From NCBI RefSeq assembly GCF_014217565.1, contig NZ_CP043661.1, forward strand, positions 6,262,001 through 6,326,000: DNA of 64,000 bases, in the 5' to 3' direction. Of the stretch, positions 25,140 through 33,074 are shown piece by piece (the stretch's first letter is position 1; each line of letters starts with the position of its first letter). Position numbers and translations under genes: made by a program. The notes below the pieces were generated by a model, which was not told where the DNA came from, did not search any database, and saw nothing but the letters and a program-made list of their open reading frames with translations. Source of the DNA: Kribbella qitaiheensis. Lineage in GTDB: Bacteria > Actinomycetota > Actinomycetes > Propionibacteriales > Kribbellaceae.

Positions 25140-25979
25140 TCAGCGGCGGCGGGTGCGTCGCATAACGGTCGTGATCACGATCAGGATGATCGCGATGGCG
25201 GCGATTCCGGCGGCACCGAGGTCGTCGAGCCCTGTTGCGAGCCAGCGCTGGATGGCCGCGCCGGTGTCGATCACGGGGTCGTTCGCGGCACCGCCACGCT
25301 GGACCCGGATTTCGTACCAGCCGTAGTAGGCGACGTAGGCACCGGAGACCAGCAGAAGCAGTCCACCCAGCCGGGAGACGACCCGTCCGGCTTGTCGCAG
25401 CGTGGTCAGAACGCCTTCCCGGGCGAGGGCGATGGCGAGCGACAGTGCCGTGACCACGATGCCCATGCCGAGTGCGTAGGCGGCGAAGACCGCGACGCCG
25501 CCTGTCACTGTTCCGGCGCGGAAGGTGGCCACGACGGTGACCAGGAAGGGGCCGATGGTGCAGCCCAGCGAGGCCAGTGCGTAGGCCACCCCGAACATGG
25601 TCATCGAGGTGAAGGAGCGGGTCAGGGCCGGCCCCCGACCGGCAGCAAGCCTCAGCCCAGGCAACGAGCGTCCAGTGGTCAGCCAGGCGCCGAGGACCGC
25701 GAGCACGAGCCCGAGGGCCACGGTGAACCAGGGCAGCCGGGGCTGGATCTGCGCGGCGACGGGAGCCAGGAGCAGCCCGAACACACCGAATACGGCGACG
25801 AACCCGACGGTCAGAGCAGCGGCGAAGCCGAGTGCGCGGCCGATCGCGACGGTTCTTCGCGCTGGTTGGTCGCCGAGTACCAGCAAGGATGCGTAGGCGG
25901 GCAGGAGGGCGAAGCCGCAGGGATTGACGACGGCCAGGGTCCCCGCCGCCAGGGCCAGCCCGATCGGCACGCTGTACAT
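25140..25979 (-). CDS. CcdA/DsbD-like thiol-disulfide membrane transporter
   Basis: A 279-residue polytopic protein with about six to seven hydrophobic segments. The first membrane helix has VVNPCGFALLPAY and the fourth has ASLGCTIGPFLVTV, the two cysteines that shuttle electrons in CcdA/DsbD proteins. It moves reducing equivalents from cytoplasmic thioredoxin to an external thioredoxin-like partner. The partner is encoded just upstream with a two-base gap (stop at 25982). The ATG at 25979 was chosen for this spacing and because it directly precedes the first hydrophobic helix. Confidence 0.9.
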   Translation of the reverse strand: MYSVPIGLALAAGTLAVVNPCGFALLPAYASLLVLGDQPARRTVAIGRALGFAAALTVGFVAVFGVFGLLLAPVAAQIQPRLPWFTVALGLVLAVLGAWLTTGRSLPGLRLAAGRGPALTRSFTSMTMFGVAYALASLGCTIGPFLVTVVATFRAGTVTGGVAVFAAYALGMGIVVTALSLAIALAREGVLTTLRQAGRVVSRLGGLLLLVSGAYVAYYGWYEIRVQRGGAANDPVIDTGAAIQRWLATGLDDLGAAGIAAIAIILIVITTVMRRTRRR

Positions 25980-25981
25980 GG

Positions 25982-26569
25982 TCAACTGGTGAGTTCGGCG
26001 ACCTTGGCGCGTAGGTCGTCGCCCCCGAGGACACCGGAGAAGGTGACGTGCCCGGCGGCATCGAGCAGCACATAGGTGGATTGCTGGGTCACGCTGAACC
26101 GTCGCCAGATCTGCCCGGTGGGATCGCTGAGATGGGTGATAGCGCCGGTCTTGGTCCGGTCCACGAACGGCTGCATGTTCTTCTGGTCGTCGAGACCGGC
26201 GACTCCGAGGACGCCGAGCCGGCCGGCGTGATGTTGCTGGACGTCCAAGACGTCGGGTGCTTCGGCGGCGCAGGTCGGGCACCACGGTGCCCAGAACCAC
26301 AACAGCACCGGCTTTCCCGCGAGGGTTGCCGCGTCGAACGGTCGACCTGCCAAAGTGGTGCCGGTGAAGGCCAGTTCCCCGACCGGGACAGACCTGCCCG
26401 GGCTGCCGGTGGCGGTTGTCTGTGGCGGGGAGGCTGCTCCGGGACCTCGAGCGGTCGCCGATGTGGTCGGGTTTGTTGTTGCGCCGGAGCTGCCGGCGCC
26501 GCACCCGGACAGCGTGACCCCCAGAACCAGCGCCGCTACCAGTGCCGCGGCAGATCCAGGAAGTCGCAT
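25982..26569 (-). CDS. TlpA/ResA-like thioredoxin lipoprotein
   Basis: A 195-residue exported lipoprotein: signal with lipobox LSGC near residue 22, a Thr/Ser/Pro-rich linker (about 24-58), then a TlpA-like thioredoxin domain with active site WAPWCPTCAAEAP and the cis-Pro region QQSTYVLLDAAGHV. Such proteins reduce disulfides or apocytochrome-type substrates, or help oxidative folding, outside the membrane. The pair with CcdA resembles the mycobacterial MPT53-CcdA-like arrangement. ATG at 26569 gives a proper signal; a longer frame upstream does not. Confidence 0.9.
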   Translation of the reverse strand: MRLPGSAAALVAALVLGVTLSGCGAGSSGATTNPTTSATARGPGAASPPQTTATGSPGRSVPVGELAFTGTTLAGRPFDAATLAGKPVLLWFWAPWCPTCAAEAPDVLDVQQHHAGRLGVLGVAGLDDQKNMQPFVDRTKTGAITHLSDPTGQIWRRFSVTQQSTYVLLDAAGHVTFSGVLGGDDLRAKVAELTS

Positions 26570-26605
26570 GACTGTCACGGTGCCACATTTACAGTGATGG
26601 TTTCC

Positions 26606-27339
26606 GTTAGCCCGCTTACGGTCCGTCAACATTCCGGGCGCCGGATCAGACCGCCTCAGACCGACTGGCTGCGGGGCCCATGTCGACAGCGTTGCCGTGA
26701 CAGCGAGGCCGGCCTGCTGCTCGGCGACTCCTACCATCCCGGCGGACTAGCCATGACTCGCCGGCTCGCGGACGCGACCGGCATCGAGCACGGAGGTGAG
26801 GTCCTCGACATCGCGTCCGGGTGCGGCACCACCGCGCTGCTGATGGCCCGCGAACGGGCGGCGCGGGTGGTCGGTGTCGATCTGTCGGCCGCGAACGTCG
26901 CGTTGGCGACCGGTGCCGCGACCTTGGCCGGGCTGACCGGGCAGATCCGCTTCGAGGTCGGTGACGCCGAGCAGCTTCCCGTCCCGGACGCGAGCGTCGA
27001 CATGGTGCTGTGCGAGTGCGCGATGTGCACCTTTCCCGACAAGGTGAACGCTGCGGCCGAGATCAACGGGGTACGCCGCGCTGCTCACCGCCGCCGGCCT
27101 GACGGTGACCTCCATCGAAGGTCATGACGCCACGGTCGGCCGGATGATCGACCAGATCGAGGCACGGCTGGAGTTCCTGCGCCTCACCGCCCCCGCCGGC
27201 TGCACGCGGGCGGCATCGAGCCGGACCGAACAAGGCAACCCTCGCCGCGGCGCGCCGCGCGGTCAGCGACGGTGTCCTCGGGTACGTGTTGATCGTGGCA
27301 CACAAACCCGGCCCGGAAACGACGAAGGACATTCCATGA
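26606..27339 (+). pseudogene. Class I SAM methyltransferase, decayed
   Basis: A methyltransferase fold is readable as LLLGDSYHPGGLAMTRRLADA, then motif I GEVLDIASGCGTTALLMA and later VGDAEQLPVPDASVDMVLCECAMCTFPD. After KVNAAAEI about 35 codons seem missing, and the tail resumes in another frame (YAALLTAAGLTVTSIEGHD). Further frame changes near 27200 and 27228 lead to the normal-looking end AVSDGVLGYVLIVAHKP and a TGA at 27337-27339. The left boundary is approximate. The tail style recalls ArsM-like or small-molecule methyltransferases. Several independent lesions make real decay more likely than base-calling error. Confidence 0.75.
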
Positions 27340-27902
27340 GCAGTCTGCGGCGAGTCCTGCTGGCCACTACCGGAGCGGGGGTAGCAGGAGCGGCAACCTA
27401 CCTCGGTCTGGTGACCGGTGCGGCGCCGCTCGACCTCGGTATCGGCCGCCGAACCAGACCGCTGGGGCCGTTGCGGATCGAGATCGCCGCCCCGCCCGAG
27501 ACGGTCTTCGACGCGATCACTGCCCCGTACGGCGAACGCGTACCCCGGGCGCTCCAGGAAAAAGTGCAGGTGCTGGACCGTGGCGAAGACATGGTTCTGG
27601 CCGCCCACTACACCCCGATCAGGGGCCGGCTGCGGGCCACCACAGTGGAGACCGTACGGTTCGACCGGCCCGGCCGCGTCGACTTTCGCCTGGTCCGCGG
27701 CCCGGTACCCCAGGTGCAGGAAACATTCGACCTGGATGCCGTCGACGGCGGCACCACTCTCACCTACACCGGGGAACTCGGCACCGATCTGTGGGGCCTG
27801 GGGCAGGCCTGGGGCAACCTCGTCGCAACAAAGTGGATCGCCACCGTCCAAGCCTCCCTCGACACGATCAAAACCGAGTCCGAACGCCGCGCTCGCCGGT
27901 AG
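27336..27902 (+). CDS. SRPBCC-family protein with N-terminal membrane segment
   Basis: A 188-residue protein. The first 30 residues are hydrophobic (VLLATTGAGVAGAATYLGLV), possibly a membrane anchor or signal. The rest has the START/SRPBCC pattern: RIEIAAPPETVFDAITAPY, a central strand LRATTVETVRFDRPGRVDFRL, and a C-terminal helix ATKWIATVQASLDTIK. These proteins bind hydrophobic ligands. Its ATG overlaps the stop of the methyltransferase remnant as ATGA, so the two were once co-translated. Confidence 0.82.
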   Translation: MSSLRRVLLATTGAGVAGAATYLGLVTGAAPLDLGIGRRTRPLGPLRIEIAAPPETVFDAITAPYGERVPRALQEKVQVLDRGEDMVLAAHYTPIRGRLRATTVETVRFDRPGRVDFRLVRGPVPQVQETFDLDAVDGGTTLTYTGELGTDLWGLGQAWGNLVATKWIATVQASLDTIKTESERRARR

Positions 27903-28008
27903 CCGCGCGTTGTGTGACAGCGCTCACCGACCCCCGCCAGGCCCGCACCTGGCGTCGCTGTTGAAGCCACCCGGTCAGATCGTGGTGGCCCGACGCGAAG
28001 GAGCTGAG

Positions 28009-28149
28009 ATGGCTGACGTGAGCGCCCACCCGGCAACCCCGATGATCTCGGTAGACCACCCGACCAGAGGAGCCATCGCCGGCCTCGCCGGTGGGGTCGT
28101 GTTCGGGATCCTGATGCAGACGATGGACATGATCGCGATGGGGTCGTGA
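28009..28149 (+). pseudogene. Truncated small membrane protein
   Basis: A 46-codon frame with AAGGAG six bases before the ATG. It encodes GAIAGLAGGVVFGILMQTMD, the glycine-rich first membrane helix of an uncharacterised membrane protein family, and then stops at AMGS. The abrupt end right after one helix, followed by unrelated sequence, suggests a truncation. Confidence 0.5.
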
Positions 28150-28326
28150 CCCTCACGATGGCCTGGCGAGCTACCCGCTGGGCGGCAGCAGCACCAGGTA
28201 AGTCCCGATGACCGACGAGCACGAATAGGTGGCAACCGGGTGGGCACAGGGCCGCCAAGTCATCTCGTCTAGTCGAGGGGTGAGGTGGCTCAGCCCTGGC
28301 ACTGAAGCAATCGGTGTCAGGACTGT

Positions 28327-28355
28327 CTCGCCTGACCGCAGGCTGGTCAGGCGAG
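28327..28355. promoter_or_regulatory. Perfect 11-bp inverted repeat upstream of the sigma factor
   Basis: CTCGCCTGACC (28327-28337) and GGTCAGGCGAG (28345-28355) form an exact repeat with a 7-base loop, 47-75 bases before the sigma factor start. No T tract follows, so an operator or leader hairpin is as likely as a terminator. Confidence 0.55.
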
Positions 28356-28401
28356 GAGTAGGTTGACCTCGGAGGGGGACCAATACGTCTTGGGGACAGT
28401 T

Positions 28402-29019
28402 GTGTCAGACCATCGGACGACGCCACACAAAGCAGTCTTCACCCGGCGACCCCGGGCCTGCCCGGACCCGTCTGGGGACTTGATGGAGCGGGTCGCTGCC
28501 GGTGATTGTGACGCCTTCGCTGAGTTCTACGACGCGACAGCGGCCAGTGCCTACGGGCTGATCCGCCGGATCCTGCGCGACCCCGCCACGTCCGAAGAGG
28601 TCGCCCAGGACGTCATGATCGAGTTGTTGCGCACCGCAGCCGGCTACGACGCCGCGCGTAGTTCGATCACCGGTTGGGTGCTGACCTTGGCACACCGCCG
28701 CGCGATCGACCGAGTCCGTGCCGAACACCCCCGCCAGCGGCCCGAACGCGACACCCCCGCCCTGCGCCAGGGCTATCCGATCGACTACGACCACGCGACC
28801 GACCAGACCACCACCCATCTGGACGCGGACACGGTCCGGGACTGCCTGACCCGACTGACTCGGCTGCAACGCGCCACCATCGAACTGGCCTATTACGACG
28901 GCTACACCTACCCCGAGGTCGCCGAGTCCCTGGGAGAGTCCCTACCGGCGGTCAAGGACCGGATGAGGGCCGCCCTGCACCGGCTACGTGACTGTCTGCA
29001 CGACCTCAAACCGGCCTAG
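28402..29019 (+). CDS. ECF-type RNA polymerase sigma factor (SigK-like)
   Basis: A sigma factor of about 205 residues. Region 2 reads LMERVAAGDCDAFAEFYDATAASAYGLIRRIL then SEEVAQDVMIELLRT with GWVLTLAHRRAIDRVRAE; region 4 reads LTRLTRLQRATIELAYYDGYTYPEVAESLGESLPAVKDRMRAALHRLRDCL, a helix-turn-helix for the -35 element. The GTG at 28402 has GGGG six bases upstream; TTG starts at 28363 and 28390 are alternatives. SigK-type factors are usually held by a membrane anti-sigma factor; none is encoded next to it, and a STAS protein follows instead. Confidence 0.9.
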   Translation: MSDHRTTPHKAVFTRRPRACPDPSGDLMERVAAGDCDAFAEFYDATAASAYGLIRRILRDPATSEEVAQDVMIELLRTAAGYDAARSSITGWVLTLAHRRAIDRVRAEHPRQRPERDTPALRQGYPIDYDHATDQTTTHLDADTVRDCLTRLTRLQRATIELAYYDGYTYPEVAESLGESLPAVKDRMRAALHRLRDCLHDLKPA

Positions 29020-29050
29020 CGGACCTGGCCTGGCGCCGCCTGTCTGGGGC

Positions 29051-29099
29051 CATTGTTGAACTCATGGCCTCGTGTTGTACTGATACAAGGAAGTGATGC
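29051..29099 (+). promoter_or_regulatory. Conserved promoter/leader of the STAS gene, copy 1
   Basis: CATTGTTGAAC at 29051 and GTGATGC at 29093 recur at the same 42-base offset upstream of the truncated STAS copy (59014-59062), with partial identity between them. Conservation in an otherwise decayed copy points to a functional promoter and ribosome site (AAGGAAG at 29087-29093). Confidence 0.5.
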
Positions 29100-29100
29100 C

Positions 29101-29460
29101 ATGTCCACGGTCCAGAAGCAGAAGTCTTCCTCGCGCCGGCAATCCATGGCCGGCCGGCCAATTCCGCGGTCGGCCCGGATCGGTCTGCAGGTCGCCGACG
29201 GACTCGTACGGGTCGAGGTGGCCGGCGCGCTGGATGCCCACGCGGCGTCGGTGGTGCGGGAGGTTCTGCTGGATGCCTGCGACCTGAGCACCGGAGTAGT
29301 CGTGCTGGATCTCGACGCGGTCTCCCGCCTGGACGACGGCGCCAGCCTGCCGCACCTGCTGGACGAAGCCCAAAGGCGCTGCTGGGCAGCGCGGTGCAGC
29401 CTTCAAGTGACCGCAACACACCCCGAAGTCCTGGCAGCGCTGGCCGACGCCGGTATGTGA
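29101..29460 (+). CDS. STAS-domain protein without the phosphorylatable serine
   Basis: A 119-residue STAS protein like anti-sigma-factor antagonists. After a basic 25-residue tail it reads GLQVADGLVRVEVAGALDAH, VVREVLLDACDLSTGVVVLDLDAVSRLDDGASL. In SpoIIAA-type proteins the phosphosite follows Asp (DSSG); here it reads Asp78-Asp79-Gly80, an acidic residue instead of serine. It may be a constitutively switched or structural relative. ATG at 29101 follows AAGGAAG. It lies 81 bases after the sigma factor gene and may act in the same stress circuit. Confidence 0.8.
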   Translation: MSTVQKQKSSSRRQSMAGRPIPRSARIGLQVADGLVRVEVAGALDAHAASVVREVLLDACDLSTGVVVLDLDAVSRLDDGASLPHLLDEAQRRCWAARCSLQVTATHPEVLAALADAGM

Positions 29461-29628
29461 AGCAGCGCCGGCCGTGACTCACACCTGCAGATGGCTTGGT
29501 GGTCAGCAGCGATCGGCATCGAGGGCGGTGGGAGGGCCACGGAAGACATGCTCTTCTGTCCTCTTCCGACTCCGCTGCGGTCGTGCCACGATGCGAAAAT
29601 CTCCTGACTAGGAAGCGTGCGTCGATCG

Positions 29629-29985
29629 ATGAGCCTGGCGAGTTATGCGACGTTGTCGATTACGGCGGTCGATATGGCACAGGGGCGCGAGGATCTGCGC
29701 GGTATCGCTCATGTTCACTGGGAAGGTCCCGACGGCGGGTCGGAGGAGAGCTCAATCGAAGATCTCGTCCGCTGGCTCGATAGAACCGGCGGCCTGGCCT
29801 ACGTTCAGGAGCCAGATGGAACTCGCGGGCCGCGGATTCATGCCGTCGGCGACAAGCCGCATCGCTACATTCGCAGCAACACAGACGAGGCCGCTGACAC
29901 CCTGCTGGGGTTGTCGCGGCCGCACCCAGCCACACCCACTCACCGAACGTCAAGACACCGTTGGGGAGGTCGGCGGCCCGGATGA
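29629..29985 (+). CDS. DUF3892-like small protein
   Basis: A 118-residue protein whose first 85 residues resemble DUF3892: SITAVDMAQGREDLRGIAHVHWE, a central DLVRWLDRTGGLAYVQEPDGTRGPRIHAVGDKPHRYIRSNTDEAADTLLGL. Function is unknown. The last 30 residues are basic and unlike the family, and they overlap the convergent membrane gene by 36 bases, so the natural end may have been altered. GTG at 29617 is an alternative start. Confidence 0.65.
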   Translation: MSLASYATLSITAVDMAQGREDLRGIAHVHWEGPDGGSEESSIEDLVRWLDRTGGLAYVQEPDGTRGPRIHAVGDKPHRYIRSNTDEAADTLLGLSRPHPATPTHRTSRHRWGGRRPG

Positions 29986-30402
29986 CGGCATCGTGCCGAG
30001 CTGGTTGACGGCCGTTTCGGCGTTTGCGGCGCTGGTGGCTGAGGTGACCGGGACGAGGCCGATGGCGAGCAGACCGACGGCGAAGCCGAGGTACAGGGCG
30101 ACGATGGATCCGTCTCCGCCGAGGGTATTGGCTCCACCGAGCGATGCCTGCACTGTCTGCAGGACCGCAGCAGCGACAAACCCTGCCCCGGCGGCCATGA
30201 TCAGTGGCCGCACGTGAAGGTATCCGCCTGCGAGCGCTGTGATGGCCAGCACCAGGGTGACGATCACTCCGATCGTTCCGAGCGTGATGAGTCGCGGCGG
30301 GGTCTGGCTGCCCAGGCCGAGCAGCGGGCTCGCCGCAGCACCTACTCCCAAGGCGATGGCGGATCTGTCGAGCCTGCGGCGTGCTCCGCTGACTTGGTTC
30401 AT
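29950..30402 (-). CDS. Small membrane protein of unknown function
   Basis: A 150-residue protein with four hydrophobic segments (ALGVGAAASPLLGLG, LGTIGVIVTLVLAITALAGG, PLIMAAGAGFVAAAVLQTV, IVALYLGFAVGLLAIGLVPV) and a polar C-terminal tail. No family is recognised. The ATG at 30402 overlaps the DoxX gene stop as ATGA, so it is co-translated with DoxX and may be its partner. A longer frame upstream is the shadow of the DoxX gene. Confidence 0.7.
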   Translation of the reverse strand: MNQVSGARRRLDRSAIALGVGAAASPLLGLGSQTPPRLITLGTIGVIVTLVLAITALAGGYLHVRPLIMAAGAGFVAAAVLQTVQASLGGANTLGGDGSIVALYLGFAVGLLAIGLVPVTSATSAANAETAVNQLGTMPSSGPPTSPTVS

Positions 30403-30956
30403 GAGGCAGCCCGCAGCAGTTTCACCAGTACGCCGCCGCGTTGGCGCCAAAGGGGGCGGATGACGCCGTCGATGCCGTAGGCCCGGCCGGCCGCGACGGC
30501 GAACAGCATCAGATGCGCGGCGATCATCAGGAAGTACGACCAGAACCATTCGTTCGGCGTCCGTAACACCGACAGGGTGATCGCCATCGACTGTGCGACG
30601 CCTACCAAGGCCCAGAACCGGGTCGCCAGGCCGACCAGCAGGAACGCGCCGAGACACCCCTCGATGAGGAAGGTCAGCCAGGCGAACAACAGGAAGTTCG
30701 GCAACACGAGGTGTTGCACGAACCAGGCCCAGGGCGCGAATACTTGGTGTTGTACGCCGTTGAGGGTCCACTGGTACAGGCCGTCCGGTGGATCGGAGTG
30801 GTTACCGAACCGCGGTGGCCGCTTCCACGACAGGTTCTGGATCCACAGCAATGCGACGGTGATCCGGACGAGCGCGACCAACGCCCGCGACAGCCGGGAA
30901 GAGACCAAGGCTTCGTCCGACGCGTTTGGTCTTCGGGTCTGTTCGGTTACCGCCAT
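30399..30956 (-). CDS. DoxX-family membrane protein
   Basis: A 185-residue four-helix membrane protein. The first helix ALVALVRITVALLWIQNLSWKRPP, the loop with WAWFVQHLVLPNF, FLIEGCLGAFLLVGLATRFWALVG and a last helix are typical of the DoxX/TQO small-subunit-like family, which is linked to thiosulfate-quinone oxidoreduction and oxidative stress complexes. The start at 30956 was chosen because upstream residues are arginine-rich and unlikely. The partner redox enzyme is not obvious nearby. Confidence 0.85.
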   Translation of the reverse strand: MAVTEQTRRPNASDEALVSSRLSRALVALVRITVALLWIQNLSWKRPPRFGNHSDPPDGLYQWTLNGVQHQVFAPWAWFVQHLVLPNFLLFAWLTFLIEGCLGAFLLVGLATRFWALVGVAQSMAITLSVLRTPNEWFWSYFLMIAAHLMLFAVAAGRAYGIDGVIRPLWRQRGGVLVKLLRAAS

Positions 30957-31126
30957 GGCTCGCCTTCTTCGCCTCGGACTCTTACCGTCCATCAATCCGC
31001 ACCAGGCTCCTCCACACAAGGCGCAGCGGCCTTACGGCTCCGAAACACTACAGACGATCGCGCTCAGGGCACATAGAGGACGCCGGTCGCGCCGACACCC
31101 TGCGCTGGCACCGCCCGAGGTTGCTG

Positions 31127-31774
31127 TCAGCCCACGCGCCGCAGCAAGACCGCGGTGAACTGCTGGGTGCTTCCCCACGGGGTGACGTGGTCTTCCCCGC
31201 TGGTCGAGAGCAGTTGGTAGCCGGAAAACTGGGCTGCGAGTTCGAGGTGGGTGTAGCGGACGATGGGCAGTCCGCTGCAGGTCAGTGGGCCGTCGGGTCC
31301 GAAGGTCGCCACCACCGCGAAGCCGTCGGGTCTCAGCGAGCGTTCCATCGACGCGAGGTAGTCGCTGCGTTCGTCGGGTTCGGTCAGGAAGTGGAACACG
31401 GCGCGGTCGTGCCAGAGTGCGAACCGCTTGCCCAGCCGCAGGTTGAGAACATCAGCGACCTGGAGGACAACCTGGTCACCGGACGGCCCAAGCCGCTCAC
31501 GGACCGTTCGGAGCGCGGTCGCGGACAGGTCGATAGCGGTCAGGTCGCGGTAGCCGCGCTCCACGAGGTGGTCGACGAGTGTCGACCAGCCGGCACCGAC
31601 GTCGAGAATCGGCTCGGCGGTGCCGAGCCGGGCAGCGTCCACGAGTTCTAGGGACAGGCCGGGGACCGACTGCCACCAGGAGACCGCGTCGACGCCTTTG
31701 CCGTCGTGGACCGCCTCCCAGTACGCACTGCGGGACTCGGCATCGTCTGGCCGCGCCGGTGAGATGTCGGGCAT
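31127..31774 (-). CDS. Class I SAM-dependent methyltransferase
   Basis: A 215-residue methyltransferase. Motif I is EPILDVGAGWSTLVDHLVERG, followed by LTAIDLSATALRTVRER, the acidic loop VLQVADVLNLRLGKRFALWHDRAVFHFL and a C-terminal strand TPWGSTQQFTAVLLRR. The N-terminal AYWEAVHDGKGVDAVSWWQ is characteristic of a family of small soluble methyltransferases of unresolved substrate. It is divergent from the radical SAM gene across a 112-base gap, so a functional tie, for instance methylation of a chalcogen product, is possible but inferred. Confidence 0.88.
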   Translation of the reverse strand: MPDISPARPDDAESRSAYWEAVHDGKGVDAVSWWQSVPGLSLELVDAARLGTAEPILDVGAGWSTLVDHLVERGYRDLTAIDLSATALRTVRERLGPSGDQVVLQVADVLNLRLGKRFALWHDRAVFHFLTEPDERSDYLASMERSLRPDGFAVVATFGPDGPLTCSGLPIVRYTHLELAAQFSGYQLLSTSGEDHVTPWGSTQQFTAVLLRRVG

Positions 31775-31886
31775 GGCTTGAACGCTACAGCCGGAAGCTG
31801 ACGCGTTAGCACGACCTGGAAAGCGTCAGCGAACCGTCATCACTCTGCCCGTCGCAGCGGTCACACTGCGGCCCTAGGGTGACCGC

Positions 31887-32987
31887 ATGGGCGAGTCTGC
31901 TGGACTGGGTGAACAGAGCGTGACCCCGCTGGGCGAGGTCGCCGTCCTTGTCGACGGCGGCGACATGGATTGTGGCAGTGGCCTGCTGTTACTGATCACC
32001 CGGGCGATGCGTCGCCTCCAGACCGGGCAGTTGCTCGGTGTCCGCAGCGCGGAGGCGAGTGTGGTCACCGACCTGCCCGTGTGGGCCGACTTGGTGGGGC
32101 ACCAGGTCACCGCCGAGGTCGCCGAGTCCATTGAAGGGCCGTGGTGGTTCTCAGTGCGCAAGGCAGGTGCCGCGCCGTTGTCGTCCACGGTGTTCAGCCA
32201 GGGTGACAGGACGCCGGTAGGGCACCGGTTGTGGGCCTACACAAACTTCGACTGCAACCTGGCGTGCCTGTACTGCTGCGCCGAATCGTCCCCGAAGACG
32301 GACAGGCGGCGACTCGCCCCGCAGGTCGCGCGCGACGTCTTCGCCGAGTTCGCAGCCCTGGGCGGGCGTGAGTTGTTCCTCACCGGCGGGGAACCGTTCA
32401 TGCACCCCGACCTGGGCGACCTCGTTGAGGCCGGTGAGGGGCTGGAACGGACGATCCTGACCAACGCGATGATCTTCGCGAGGGGAAGCCGGCGGCAGAC
32501 GCTCGAGGCGCTGGACCGCTCGGTGGTGCTGCAGGTCAGCCTCGACTCAGCCACCCCTGATCTGCACGATCGTCAACGGGGCTACGGTTCCTGGTCCCGC
32601 GCGCTGGACGGGATCACGCTGGCCAGATCCCTGGGTTTCCGGATACGGGTGGCGGCGACGCTGTTTGACGAGGACCCGGCCGGAGTGGAGGCATTGCACC
32701 GGCGCCTCGACGCCGAAGGCATCGCCCGGGAGGATCGGGTGATCCGGCCGGTGGCCCACGAGGGGTTCGCCGGCGCAGGGATCCATGTCTCCATCGACAG
32801 CCTGGAACCAGAACCCACGATCACCGCCGACGGGGCCTGGTGGCACCCGGTCGCGGTCACCAACCCGCACCTGCGGATCGCCGACGCGCCGCTGCCGCTG
32901 GCCGAGGTCTTCGGCGTGGTCCGAGACACCCTCGCTGTTCAGGACGCCGCGGCCGCCACCGGCCGGGAGGTGTTCCGCTGTGCCTGA
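31887..32987 (+). CDS. TusA-like domain fused to a radical SAM enzyme
   Basis: A 366-residue fusion. Residues about 15-80 resemble the TusA/SirA sulfurtransferase fold: GEVAVLVDGGDMDCGSGLLL with Cys29 where TusA carries its sulfur, then VVTDLPVWADLVGHQV. The radical SAM domain follows with NFDCNLACLYCC (Cys123, 127, 130 bind the 4Fe-4S cluster) and FLTGGEPFMHP. A cysteine sits two residues from the C-terminus (FRCA). AGGGTGA lies five bases before the ATG. A TusA unit suggests handling of persulfide or perselenide. The importer genes follow, 87 bases downstream. Confidence 0.85.
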   Translation: MGESAGLGEQSVTPLGEVAVLVDGGDMDCGSGLLLLITRAMRRLQTGQLLGVRSAEASVVTDLPVWADLVGHQVTAEVAESIEGPWWFSVRKAGAAPLSSTVFSQGDRTPVGHRLWAYTNFDCNLACLYCCAESSPKTDRRRLAPQVARDVFAEFAALGGRELFLTGGEPFMHPDLGDLVEAGEGLERTILTNAMIFARGSRRQTLEALDRSVVLQVSLDSATPDLHDRQRGYGSWSRALDGITLARSLGFRIRVAATLFDEDPAGVEALHRRLDAEGIAREDRVIRPVAHEGFAGAGIHVSIDSLEPEPTITADGAWWHPVAVTNPHLRIADAPLPLAEVFGVVRDTLAVQDAAAATGREVFRCA

Positions 32988-33074
32988 CGTGAAAACTTCG
33001 GCACAGGTGATAGCCGGGCTCGCCGGCAGTGCAGTCGGCCCACCGGTTCCACTGACCCACCTTGGAGGCGCCTG

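Noticed and set aside
27903..28008. Possible small RNA between SRPBCC and the truncated gene
   Set aside because: No hairpin plus T tract or conserved element was seen; ordinary spacer.
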